Below are positions 10,001 to 22,000 of a stretch of DNA of 64,000 nt, one piece after another (position 1 is the stretch's first letter; each line of letters begins with the position of its first letter). This DNA comes from Ahaetulla prasina (taxonomy: Eukaryota; Chordata; Lepidosauria; Squamata; Colubridae): NCBI RefSeq assembly GCF_028640845.1, contig NC_080541.1:30336435-30400434 (forward strand), given 5' to 3'. Under the pieces are notes generated by a model. It was not told where the DNA came from. It was given only the letters and a program-made list of their open reading frames with translations, and searched no databases. The position numbers and the translations under genes were made by a program.

Positions 10001-13000
10001 GGAGAAATATTTGAAGATATGTATTGTTTTGTGTTCTAATTTATTGTTGCTTTTTTTGTTGAATAAAGCTAGCATGATTTATAAATGATTTATGATAGCA
10101 TTTCTAGTTAGAATTGTAACTAGAATCATTTGAATCACTTATATTTAACTTCCGTTGTTGTGTTGTTCTAAAATAGAACACTCAGTTTTAAAGATAGTGG
10201 TTATGAACAGCTGCTAGTATAGATTTATCTTGCATGTGTTCTGCCAGTAAAAACAATTTAAAATGAATCCTGGTTAACATCAATGCTTTTTTACATTTTT
10301 ACTCATAAACATTTTAAAAGAATCACTGAAAAAGAATATTCCTGAGATAATGTGAGATTTCTTAATATCTATGCCTAGAAAACTGCTTATGTGATAAAAA
10401 TTTAAGCATATGTTATATTTAAAGTAATTGTTTTTAAATTATTTGTAGATTGATATTCGGATTGTGAAAGTCAGTGTCATATCTGCATGTGACGGGTTAA
10501 TCATATCGTCTGATGGATGGATGAATATTGTATAGTGTTACTTTGAACAAATTTCAGAACTGATTGAAACAAAGGATTTTCATCTCTGAAGGGAGCCCTC
10601 GGTGCTCAGAGAATGGTGGATAGCAAAGGAAAAAGAATGTGTTGCAGTGTTTCTAATCTTTGGCAAAACTGCAGAGTTAACATGAATTAACAGACTGTCT
10701 CATGGAGAGAGAACAGTTCAGTTCAGATACATGATAACTTTAAAAATAATTCAGAAACATTGATCCTTTGCTTTTTTTCCTTTTCTTCAGAAGTCGATGG
10801 AGCTCGGGTGTGGGAGGAAGTGGGGGAGGATCATCTGGTAGATCATCAGCTGGAGCTAGAGATTCACGAAGGCAAACACGAGTTATTCGAACTGGACGTG
10901 ACAGAGGATCTGGTCTACTGGGTAGTCAACCACAACCGGTGATTCCAGCATCTGTTATCCCAGAAGAACTCATTTCACAGGTATGAATCTCGCTTGGGAT
11001 GAAGTATTTAAAATTTCTGTGACAAAGAAATTGGTTGTGTCATGGAATAGTTTTTAAATTTTTTCCATTATCTCTCCCTCTCCCTCTCCCTCTCCCTGAG
11101 AGACAGAGAGGGGGGGAGGGGAGGGGGGAGGGGAGAGAGAGAGAGAGTAAGTGAGTGAGTTCAGTTTCTTTTGCCTGCCTGCCATTTTCATTTAGCTTGA
11201 TATGCAGCATATGCTTATCAGTTGTTCTCCCTCAATGCCTTCCATTGAGGACCTGTATACTGCACGAATCAAGAAGAGGGCCGTGAAAATATTTACAGAC
11301 CCCTCGCATCCTGGACATAAACTGTTTCAACTCCTACCCTCAAAACGACGCTATAGAGCACTGCACACCAGAACAACTAGACACAAGAACAGTTTTTTCC
11401 CGAAGGCCATCACTCTGCTAAACAAATAATTCCCTCAACACTGTCAGACTATTTACTGAATCTGCACTACTATTAATCGTTTCATAGTTCCCATCACCAA
11501 TCTCTTTCCACTTATGACTGTATGACTATAACTTGTTGCTGGCAATCCTTATGATTTATATTGATATATTGATCATCAATTGTGTTGTAAATGTTGTACC
11601 TTGATGAACGTATCTTTTCTTTTATGTACACTGAGAGCATATGCACCAAGACAAATTCCTTGTGTGTCCAATCACACTTGGCCAATAAAATTCTATTCTA
11701 TTCTATTCTATTCTCAGTCTGACATCTAATAGTACTGGGATTGTAAATTCAAGAACTAATATTTAGTATGGATTGAAATCAATTTAGTTACTTGATGACA
11801 GACAAAATTTCTGTTTTAGAAAAAAGCAGTACATTACCTGGAAGTCATTCTGTCGAAATAACTTTGTGTGATAGGTAAATTAAAACTGTAATAGATAATA
11901 ACAATCTAAGCCTAGATATCTGAACTTTAACCATTTTCTAAAGAACATAAAATGCACACTTTTGAAAATAAGAAATTTCCATTGACAGAATTGGAATCAA
12001 TTGAAAATTAGACTAGCATCTTTCAGGATATGTGTTGTGACCCAGGTTCCTGGACCCGGACTCCTGGATGATTGAGAAAGTGAGGGAGAAGACCTGGCAA
12101 GGCCTGCTTCTCTTGGGCCCTCTCCCTCCCTGGCACCCACTCAAAGGGAGGAGGAGGGGCCGGCAAGGCCTGATTCTCCTGAGCCTTCTTCTGATTTGGC
12201 AACGCCCCAAGAACAGTTTTGGAGTGATGCAAGACTGCGCAGACGTGATAGGCGTGCGCAGCAGAGGAAGCGTTGGGACAAAGCCAAGGAATGATGGTCA
12301 TGCAGTGACATCTGCAGAGACTATAAATAGGAGGCGGGACTTCCTGGTTTTTTGTCTTGGACAAAGCAATGAATTTGCGCGGGCAAACTGTATCAATGGA
12401 GGGAAGAATATATTCGTGAGTAATTCTGGCCTTATCTACAATTTCCTCGTTATCTCCAGAGACTTGGCAGGCCCGTGGGTAGACGTGGCCAAGACATTAT
12501 CTATGTAAATAAAGTAGAAGAAAAGGCCTTTGACTGATTCTTTGTTGGGAGTATTGGGGGAGGGAAATAGAACATTTTGTCCAAGACCCCGACTAAACCA
12601 TCTTCCACCAAAGATGGACCAGCAGCAGGTACAGCAGCAGTTACAGCAGCTACAAGCGGCTAATCAACAGCTCCAGCAGCAAGTGGCTCACTTGGCAGGC
12701 CAACTTGCTGCCGGGAATGTGCCTGCAGCCCCCCCCCCCCGTCCTCCCACTCCTCCTCCTCGTCGCAAGTGCCCGATAACCGTGCCGGATAAGTTTTCTG
12801 GGCAGCCTGAGATGTTCCCGACCTTCTTGGGACAGTGCCAGCTCTACATGGCTATGCGGCCAGAGGATTTCCCAGACGACCGGGCTAAGGTGGCCTTCGT
12901 GATTAACCTTCTTTCCGGCTCGGCTGCTCGATGGGCCATGCCCCTCTTGCTCCAGGACAGCCCCCTGCTGGTGGACCAACAGTGTTTTTGGCAGCACCTG

Positions 13001-16000
13001 CGCACCATGTACGAGGACCCCGTTCGAATGCTGACGGCAACCAGGCGCCTTAAGGAACTCCGTCAAGGGAAACGCCCCCTGCAGGAGTACATCGCCGAAT
13101 TTCGTGTTTTGTGCCAGGACTCTGACTGGAATGATTCAGTGCTGGTGGACGCGTTCCAGGAGGGACTCTCAGAGGAACTGCAAGACGAGCTGGCCCGGGT
13201 GGAGGCGCCACGGACCCTCAACAACTTGGTGCCCCTTTGTCTCCACCTCGACGCCCATCTGCAATGGCGACCGTCCCGTCGCGCCCCCCTGGACCCGCCG
13301 TCGACATCTGCACCTCCACTTCCTGTGCCACCAGCACCCCGGGTCACCCCACGTTTTGTAACCGCTGCGGAAGAGCCCATGGAGTTGGGAGTGGCCAGAC
13401 CTCACCTGACAGCCCAGGAGTGGAACCGGAGGCGCCAAGGGGGATTGTGCCTGTACTGTGGGGAGCCCGGCCACTTCGCCGCTTCTTGCCCCAGAAAGCA
13501 AAGTGGGGCACGCATGCCTGTCCCCGAATCACAGCGTGACCAATCGGGAAACAGAGCAGGCCCGACCTCGGGGAAACCCTAGGTCGGGCACGTACTAAGC
13601 CCCCACTGGACGTTGCGGAAGTAGACTCTGACCCCCTCGGCATCTGATTCTGGACACACAGATATGGTTGGGGAACCAGTCGGACAGGCTCCAGGCGCAT
13701 GGGCTGGTGGACTCAGGGGCCACAACAAACTTTATGGACCAGGACTTTGTGACCCAGTTTGCGGTCCCCGTGGTTCCGGTGGACCCTCCGATGCAGGTAG
13801 AGACAATTGATGGATGAGAACTGGTGTCTGGCCCCATTAAATTCGCCACCCAGCCTTTGCGCCTGGCTATTGGGGACCATGAGGAGGCGATCCAGTTTTA
13901 TGTCACGGCGGACCTTCATTTTCCCTTGGTCCTTGGGTTGGACCCACGATCCTCAGGTGGCCTGGTCGCGGAACGCCATTTCTTTCCCGAGTCTGCAGTG
14001 CGTCGACCACATCCGCCACACCTGTGCCGGCCAGAACGTCCCCACCGCTGCCATCACCTTGCCTCCTGAGCTGAGGGACTTCGCCGACGTGTTCAGCGAG
14101 AAGGAGGCAGACCAACTACCCCCGCATCGGCCCTATGATTGCCCCGTGGACCTTCTGCCCAACGCACCACTGCCTGTGGGACGCCTGTATTCCATGTCGG
14201 AGCCCGAGTTGGCCGCCCTCAGGGACTTCCTGGACAAAAATCTGGCCCGAGGGTTCATCCGGCCTTCAAAGTCCCCTCTCTCGGCCCCGGTCCTCTTCGT
14301 GAAGAAGACAGGGGACTTGCGCCTGTGCTGTGATTACCGCTGGCTAAACGCCATTACGGTGCGGAATCGCTACCCCCTGCCGCTCATCCCAGAGCTGCTG
14401 GAGAGGTTGCGGGAGGCCACGATCTTCACCAAGCTCGATCTCCGGGGGGCCTACAACCTGGTGCGGATGCGAGAAGGAGACAAATGGAAGACAGCATTCG
14501 GCACCCGATACGGACACTATGAATACACTGTCATGCCATTTGGATTGACCAACGCTCCCACAGTTTTCCAGCACTTCATGAATGACGTGTTCCGAGACAT
14601 GTTGGATCAGTTCGTGGTGATCTACCTGAACGACATCCTGATTTACTCCCGGTCCAGGGAAAGCCACCTTCGACACGTCGGTCTGGTTCTGCAACGCTTG
14701 CGGGAGCAACAACTCAATGCGAAGCTGGAGAAATGTGTCTTCTTCCGGACTTCCATAGAATTCCTCGGGCATATCATCTCGCCCGAGGGCATAGCCATGG
14801 ACCCATGTAAAGTAGAAGCTTTGTGTAGCTGGGAAGCCCCTCGTCGGGTGAAGGATGTTCAGCGCCTGCTGGGCTTCGCCAACTACTACCGGACCTTCAT
14901 CCCGGGCTTCACCACACTGACGGCTCCACTTACCCAGCTCCTCAGGAAGAAGGTCCTGTTCCGGTGGGGTCCCCGCAGCAAGAAGCATTCACAGCCCTCA
15001 AGAAAGCCTTCGTCACGGAACCCGTCCTGAGGCATCCCGACCCGCTCCGGCCTTTTGTGGTGGAAACGGACGCGTCCAATGTGGCTCTGGGAGCGGTGCT
15101 GCTACAGGCTCCGACGAATGGCGGCACACTTTTTCCCTGCGCTTACTACTCCCGGAAACTCAATCCTTCCGAGCGCAACTACACCATCTGGGAAAAAGAG
15201 TTGCTGGCTATCAAGGCTGCATTCGAGGCTTGGCGACACCATCTGGAGGGGGCCCGACATCAGGTGGAGGTCCGAACGGACCATCGGAATCTCGAGCACC
15301 TCACCACAGCTCGGAAGTTGAACCAGCGGCAGATCCGGTGGTCGTTGTTTTTTGCCCGGTTCAACTTCCGCGTGACCTACATTCCCAGCGGTCACAACCG
15401 GAGGGCGGATGCCCTGTCCCGCAAGCCAGAGTACCTCTGCGCCAAGGACCCCCTTCCTCCACGGACAGTGCTGCCGGCAGAAGCCTTGGCCGCAGCACGG
15501 GAACCAGTGGACTTGCGGGCCCAGGTGCGAGAGGCGCAGCGCCAGGACGCCTGGTCGCAGCAAAGGAGAGCGGAGGTGGGCCCCGCATCTCCTTGGACCT
15601 TGGAGGAGGACTTACTCAAGTTTCGGGGGCGATTATATGTGCCCACAGGACCACTCCGAGCCCTCGTCATGACCCAGTGCCACGACAACCCTGCAGCAGG
15701 ACATTTTGGGTTCTTCAAGACCCTCCACCTGGTGACACGGACCTTTTGGTGGCCCCGAGTGCGGCATGATGTACATGCCTACGTGACATCCTGCGTACTG
15801 TGCCGGCAAGCCAAGGCCGCCACGGGGGCCCCTCCCGGGCTCCTCCAGCCCTTGCCGACTCCCGACAGACCCTGGGGGGCGATCTCCATGAACTTCCTGA
15901 CGGACCTGCCCCCGTCCTCTGGGTTCACCACGGTGCTGGTGGTGGTGGACATGCTCACCAAGATGGCACACTTCATCCCATGCCGCGAACTGCCCACAGC

Positions 16001-19000
16001 CGCAAAAACGGCCCTTCTGCAGCACATCTTCCGCCTCCATGGTCTACCGGACAGGGTGGTTTCGGACATGAGTTCAGTTCACAGCTTGCTTCTGGAAGAG
16101 CCTGATGGCTGCGTTGGAGATGCAGGTGTGTCTGTCGTCATCGCACCATCCGGAGACCGACGGGGGTACAGAGAAGGTCATCGGTATCCTGGAACAGTAT
16201 CTCCGTTGCTTCATCAACCAGCAACAGGACAACTGGGCCGATTACCTGTCCCTGGCGGAGTTTGCTTTTAACAACTCTCAGCACACCTCTACTCAGATGA
16301 CCCCGTTCTTTGCCAATGTGGGGTACCATCCGCGGCTCTTCCCTCTGGCACCACCGGATTCTCCTGTTCCCGAAACGCAGACCTTCCTGATGGAATTGCA
16401 TGCGGTCCAACAGTTGGTACGTCAGCAGGGGCTGTCCTGGAGCAAGAGGCGTGGCCCATCGAGCAGCCGAGCCGGAAGAAGGTTAATCACGAAGGCCACC
16501 TTAGCCCGGTCGTCTGGGAAATCCTCTGGCCTCATAGCCATGTAGAGCTGGCACTGTCCCAAGAAGGTCGGGAACATCTCAGGCTGCCCAGAAAACTTAT
16601 CCGCACGGTTATCGGGCACTTGCGGCGAGGAGGAGGTGGGAGGATGGGGGCTGCAGGCACATTCCTGGCAGCAAGTTGGCCTGCCAAGTGAGCCACTTGC
16701 TGCTGGAGCTGTTGATTAGCCGCTGTAGCTGCTCTAACTGCTGCTGTACCTGCTGCTGATCCATCTTTGGTGGAAGATGTTTTAGTCAGGTCTTGGACAA
16801 AATGTTCTGTTTCCCTTCCCCCAATACTCCCAGCAAAGAGTCCGTCAGAGGCCTTCCTTTTTTTTCCTTTTATTTACATAGATACATGTCCTGGCCACGT
16901 CTGCCACGGGCCTGCCAAGTTTCTGGAGATAACGAGGAAATTATAGATAAGGCCAGAATTACTCACGAATATATTCTTCCCTCCATGAAACAGTTAGCTC
17001 GCGCCAAATTCAATGCTTTGTGCAAGGCAAAAACCAGGAAGTCCGCCTCCTATTTATAGTCTCTGCAGATGTCACTGCATGACAATTATGACTTGGCTTT
17101 GTCCCAACTCTTCCGCTGCTGCGCCGTCGATCAAGTCTTCGTAATCTTGCGTCACTCCAAAACTGTTCTTGGGCGTTGCCAAATCAGAAGAAGGCCCGGG
17201 AGAATCAGGCCGTGCCGGCCCCTCCTCCTCCCTTTGAGTGGGTGCCAGGGAGGGAGAGGGCTCAAGAGAAGCAGGGCTTGCCAGGTCTTCTCCCTCATTT
17301 TCTGAATCATCCGAGTCCAGGAGTCTGGGTCCAGGAACCTGGGTCACAACAGCCTGCTTCTCTTGGGCCCTCTCCCTCCCTGGCACCCACTCAAAGGGAG
17401 GAGGAGGGGCCGGCAAGGCCTGATTCTCCTGAGCCTTCTTCTGATTTGGCAACGCCCCAAGAACAGTTTTGGAGTGATGCAAGACTGCGCAGACGTGATA
17501 GGCGTGCGCAGCAGAGGAAGCGTTGGGACAAAGCCAAGGAATGATGGTCATGCAGTGACATCTGCAGAGACTATAAATAGGAGGCGGGACTTCCTGGTTT
17601 TTTGTCTTGGACAAAGCAATGAATTTGCGTGGGCAAACTGTATCAATGGAGGGAAGAATATATTCGTGAGTAATTCTGGCCTTATCTATAATTTCCTCGT
17701 TATCTCCAGAGACTTGGCAGGCCCGTGGGTAGACGTGGCCAGGACATTTATCTATGTAAATAAAGTAGAAGAGAAGGCCTTTGACTGACTCTGTTGGGAG
17801 TATTGGGAGAGGGAAACAGAACAATATGTCTACTAGTTTTGCTTGACAATAACTCAGGCTTTTGAAAATATCTTCTTACTGCAGTATTCCCAGAGATAAT
17901 TGCTATTGTAATTATACACTCTCGTCGTAAAGAGTATATGTATGGCAAATCTTCTAAGACAAAGAGGTTTATATCCAGGATTCAGAATGAAGCAGGCAGT
18001 TGCATGTTTCCCAACTACTTTTACCTCTAAGTCACTGTATAAATGACTCTGGGCTATTTATAGTGAAAGAGACCATTAAAATTCTTATTGAATATCTTCT
18101 TTCCAAACGCTTGTTGATTTTCAGCAGTCAGCATCCTTACCTTGCCTCTGAAATTCCTCTTGAAAAGAATAGTTGCCATAAAAATGAACAAATGGAAAAG
18201 TTGGCAAAATTTTTATAAAATATATTTATATTATGAAATAAAACACAGTAAAGAGTAGAAAAATAAATACAAGTTGAATTGCAAATGGTAGTAGAAAAGG
18301 CAATGATAATTTCTAAAGCTATGTGCTTAATAAAGGAAAACTGTACAGAATGTGGTATAGTTCTATACCTGCTCCCATTCTCTGACCACTTTATCTCTTT
18401 GTTTGCTGTATGCTTACAAGTTAATGATAAACTGCAGCATTCCCTAGAACCATGATGGTGAACCTATGGCACGCGTGTCAGAGGTGGCATGCAGAGCCCT
18501 CTCTCTTGGCATGCATGCCGTTGCCCCATATCAGATCTTTGTGGCGTTTCTTTCGTGATCTGTTTCTCTGCAAACGATAAAACAGAAGCTCACGAAAGAA
18601 AAAGATCTTACCTCTTCTGTGCTGCCAGTGTTGGGATGCCCCGCCTCCCTCCCGCCAGCTGGTCTTTGGTTTTCTGCTGCGCATGCATGCATGTCCGCGC
18701 ACACATGCGTGCATGTTTGTACATGCACATGTTCACGCACATTCACACCTTTCAGCTTGGGCATGTATGCACGTGCAGTTTGGGCATTGGGTGTCTAAAA
18801 GGTTCGCTGTCACTACCCTAGAACTAGACTAAGGAAGAGGGATTTTTTGTTTGATGACTTGACCAGATTCTATATGAAATGGAGTAGGGGAATCTTCTCA
18901 TCTGAATCTTCTCCATCTCCATTCTGCTAATTACATGGCTAGGTAGAACTCATTCATTTGGAGATTAACCACAACCAGACATGTTGGAATTTAAGTAGAG

Positions 19001-22000
19001 AGAGTAGGGACAGGTGGAACTCTCAGGAAGGGATCTGGCAGATTTAAGTTCCTCTTTGCATTTCAGTTCACTTGCATTTTCTGTGACACAATTTTAATTG
19101 CACTAAGAACTTGTATTTACTTTTTAACCTATTTGTAGCATTCAGTTCTTGGGAATATTTTATTTTTGTAAATTGGAATTGTCTTGAGAATCATTTATTC
19201 AGTTTAATGTGTGCATACATTCTGTTTTGCATAGGCACAAGTTGTTTTACAAGGAAAATCTAGAAGTGTAATTATCAGAGAGCTTCAACGGACAAATCTT
19301 GATGTTAATCTTGCGGTGAACAACTTGTTGAGTCGTGATGATGAGGATGGTGACGATGGTGATGATACAGCCAGTGAATCCTACCTTCCTGGAGGTTTGT
19401 GTGGGAAATGTTTTCTTTTTCCTTCTCAAAAAAAACCAAAACATTTTAAGCTCTTATAAGTGTTTTGTAGATATTCATTCTGCAATATTTATAAAAAATT
19501 AACATTCTCTTCTAAAAAATATTGGTATTTTGGAGAAAGAACAAAAAGAATAGGTAAGGCAAAATCAGGCCAGCTTTTTATTACTTTTACTATTGGAGTG
19601 AATATGTCAAATATGAGGGTTGAAAGGAACCTTAGGAATCATATAGTTGAAAATACTGCCTAGTGCAGGAAGACGCCACACAGAATCATGAAATGTAAGG
19701 GATTCTGGAGCTCATCTGTATTATTGTTCAATTTAAAATTCTGTGTTACAAGAAGGTACATATTTTGATACAGTTACAGTATACTTTGAAAGGTTTCTGT
19801 TAAACAATTCCTACTGAAACAAGTTTCTAATGTTTACAAATAAAAAATGTCAAAAAAGAGCCTGAATAACTTGGTTCAAAAACATGTAACTATTGCATAG
19901 ATTAATGTTTAGGAGTAAGGCAGCATTGAGATGTAATAAATAAACCCACAATTAGTGTTTGTTTTTGTGCCACAGATTATGTACGACTTAGAAATAAATA
20001 CTTTAACAAAGCATACTGCACACAGAAATAAATCTTTATATCCTGTTTATTTCTTCACAATTACTTTCTAAAGCAGACGTCTATTAAAATAGTAATTGTT
20101 GAAGAAAAAAGATTATACTAAAACAAGAAGCAGGAAGGCACTTTTATATTACTTTTGCAAACCAGAGAATTAGCTTAATGTTAATATTTTTAGAATAAAT
20201 CTATTGCAGTTTAAATATTGTGTTTTTGGAAACAAGTGGAATAATAGTTTTGAAGGGTAAGAAATGCCTGGGGAAGAAATTAATGTGGTTATGATTAGAC
20301 AAAGATTTATTTTCTGTGGCATAATATTTAGCCATATAAGACTAAACAACCATATGAGACTTGCCTTGAGATTCCCATTGATTAAATAAAAAAAATACAC
20401 ACATAAATGTATGAATTGCCACTCTGAGGTTTAGCATGTTATTATTCTACTACTGATTCTACTAACTAGTGGTTTTCTACTTGATTAATATATTATTTTT
20501 GATCAATTATTATATAAGTAGTCCTTAACTTACAACAATTCACTTAGAGACCATTCAAAGTTACAATAGCACTGAATTTTTTTTTCACACTTACAACTGT
20601 TGCAGCATCCCTATGGTCACGTGATCAAAATTCAGACACTTGGCAAATGACTCATATTTATGAAGGTTGCAGTATCCTGGAGTCATGTGATCATCTTTTG
20701 TATCCTTCTGACAAGCAAAGTCAGTGGGAAGCCAGATTCACTTAATGACCGTGTTACTAATTTAAGAACAGTGATTCACTTAAAAGTTGTGATAAGAAAA
20801 GTTGTAAAATGGGGTAAAATTCACTTAAGAACTGTCCTGCTTAGCAACAGAAATGTTGGGGTTAATTGTGTAAGTCAAGGACTACATATCATCCATTTCT
20901 TATGTTTTCATCCTTTTGTCTGTTGAAATGCCCCTTTTCTTAGTTTATTAACATCATAATAAGAAATTTAGCTTCCAGATTTATTTATTTATAACTCCAG
21001 GTAGCATATACGATTAAAAAAACCAACAATATAAAACCCCAGAATCCCCCTCCCTACACAATCATACAATCATCAGTGCATTTCATAGATGGCTTATCAA
21101 TGCTGTTAATAAGCTTTTTTTAAAGACTGGTTAGTTTGATTTGTATGGTGTCCTGCAGTTCAGCAAGTTGAATGGTAGAACAGATCTTAATTTAAGGCAA
21201 TTTATTATTTCTCGTGTTAGAGATACATAATTTAATGCCTCAGTTGCACATAATTTATTTAGGGAATTTTATATACTGCTGGCTTTAAAAAGGAAGCATT
21301 AAAAAGCATTTCATAGTTTTAATATGCTCACATTGGCAGTGGTGTTTTTCAGTCTGTTTTTGTTTCTTTTAGAATATCAAAGCGATTTTTACAGTGTCAC
21401 CTCACATATTCTTCTAAGGCCGGGTAGGCCCCTTTGTGACATGTAAACTTCAAATCCCATAATTCCTGAGCCAGACATGCTGGCTCAGGAATTGTGGGAG
21501 TTGAAATCCACAGTTCGTAAAAAGGCCATAGTTGCCCACTCCTGTTCTAAGCTATAAGTGTGTAAAGTTAGAAGATTGGAATAAAAATCCTTATGCAAAT
21601 AAATATAGCTGCTGTATTGATAAACACATCCTTGAGTACCTGTTGATAAGGTCTGGAAACTATGTGGGGAAAGAAATACCGTATTTTTTGGAGTATAAAT
21701 GCACCTTTCCCCCCCCCAAAAAAGAGGTTGAAAATCTGGGTGTGTCTTATACTCCTAATGTAGCCCCACCCAGCTTCTCAAACGGAGGTTTCAGAGGCTG
21801 AAAAAAGCATCACAAACAGAGCTTCAGAAAAAAAAAGTCCCAAACGGCACTTCAGAAAAAAAGCCCCAAACGGCGCTTCAGAAAAAAAAGCTCCCAAACG
21901 GAGCTTCAGAGGCTTTTTTCCTGAAGCTCTGAGGCAGAAAAAGCTTTCAGAGGCAGAAAAAAGTTTTTTCTGAAACAGAGTTTCAAAGGAAAAAAAAAAA

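Larger units (their letters stand above)
12033..17823 (+). mobile_element. Ty3/gypsy LTR retrotransposon, rearranged
   Basis: This element lies sense to UBR5 in the intron before the UBA exon. A 5-bp duplication ATATG flanks it exactly (12028-12032 and 17824-17828), and outer LTRs begin TGTTGTGACC and end GAACA. The order is 5' LTR, gag, protease, RT, RNase H and integrase up to about 16423. A block in reverse orientation (gag 5' part plus a full LTR, 16424-17351) then replaces the integrase C-terminus. A direct 3' LTR lacking its first 69 bp closes the element. Gag with one CCHC knuckle and the RT type resemble vertebrate Sushi-like gypsy elements. Stops, frameshifts and a changed RT active site make it inactive. 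Confidence 0.88.

Noticed and set aside
12530..12613. Gag starting at the first Met in the open frame
   Set aside because: That Met lies inside the LTR. The Met at 12614 follows the LTR and leader and starts the Gln-rich Gag N-terminus.
17072..17824. A 250-codon minus-strand open frame
   Set aside because: It crosses the head-to-head junction of two LTRs and resembles no protein. It arises by chance from the LTR sequence.
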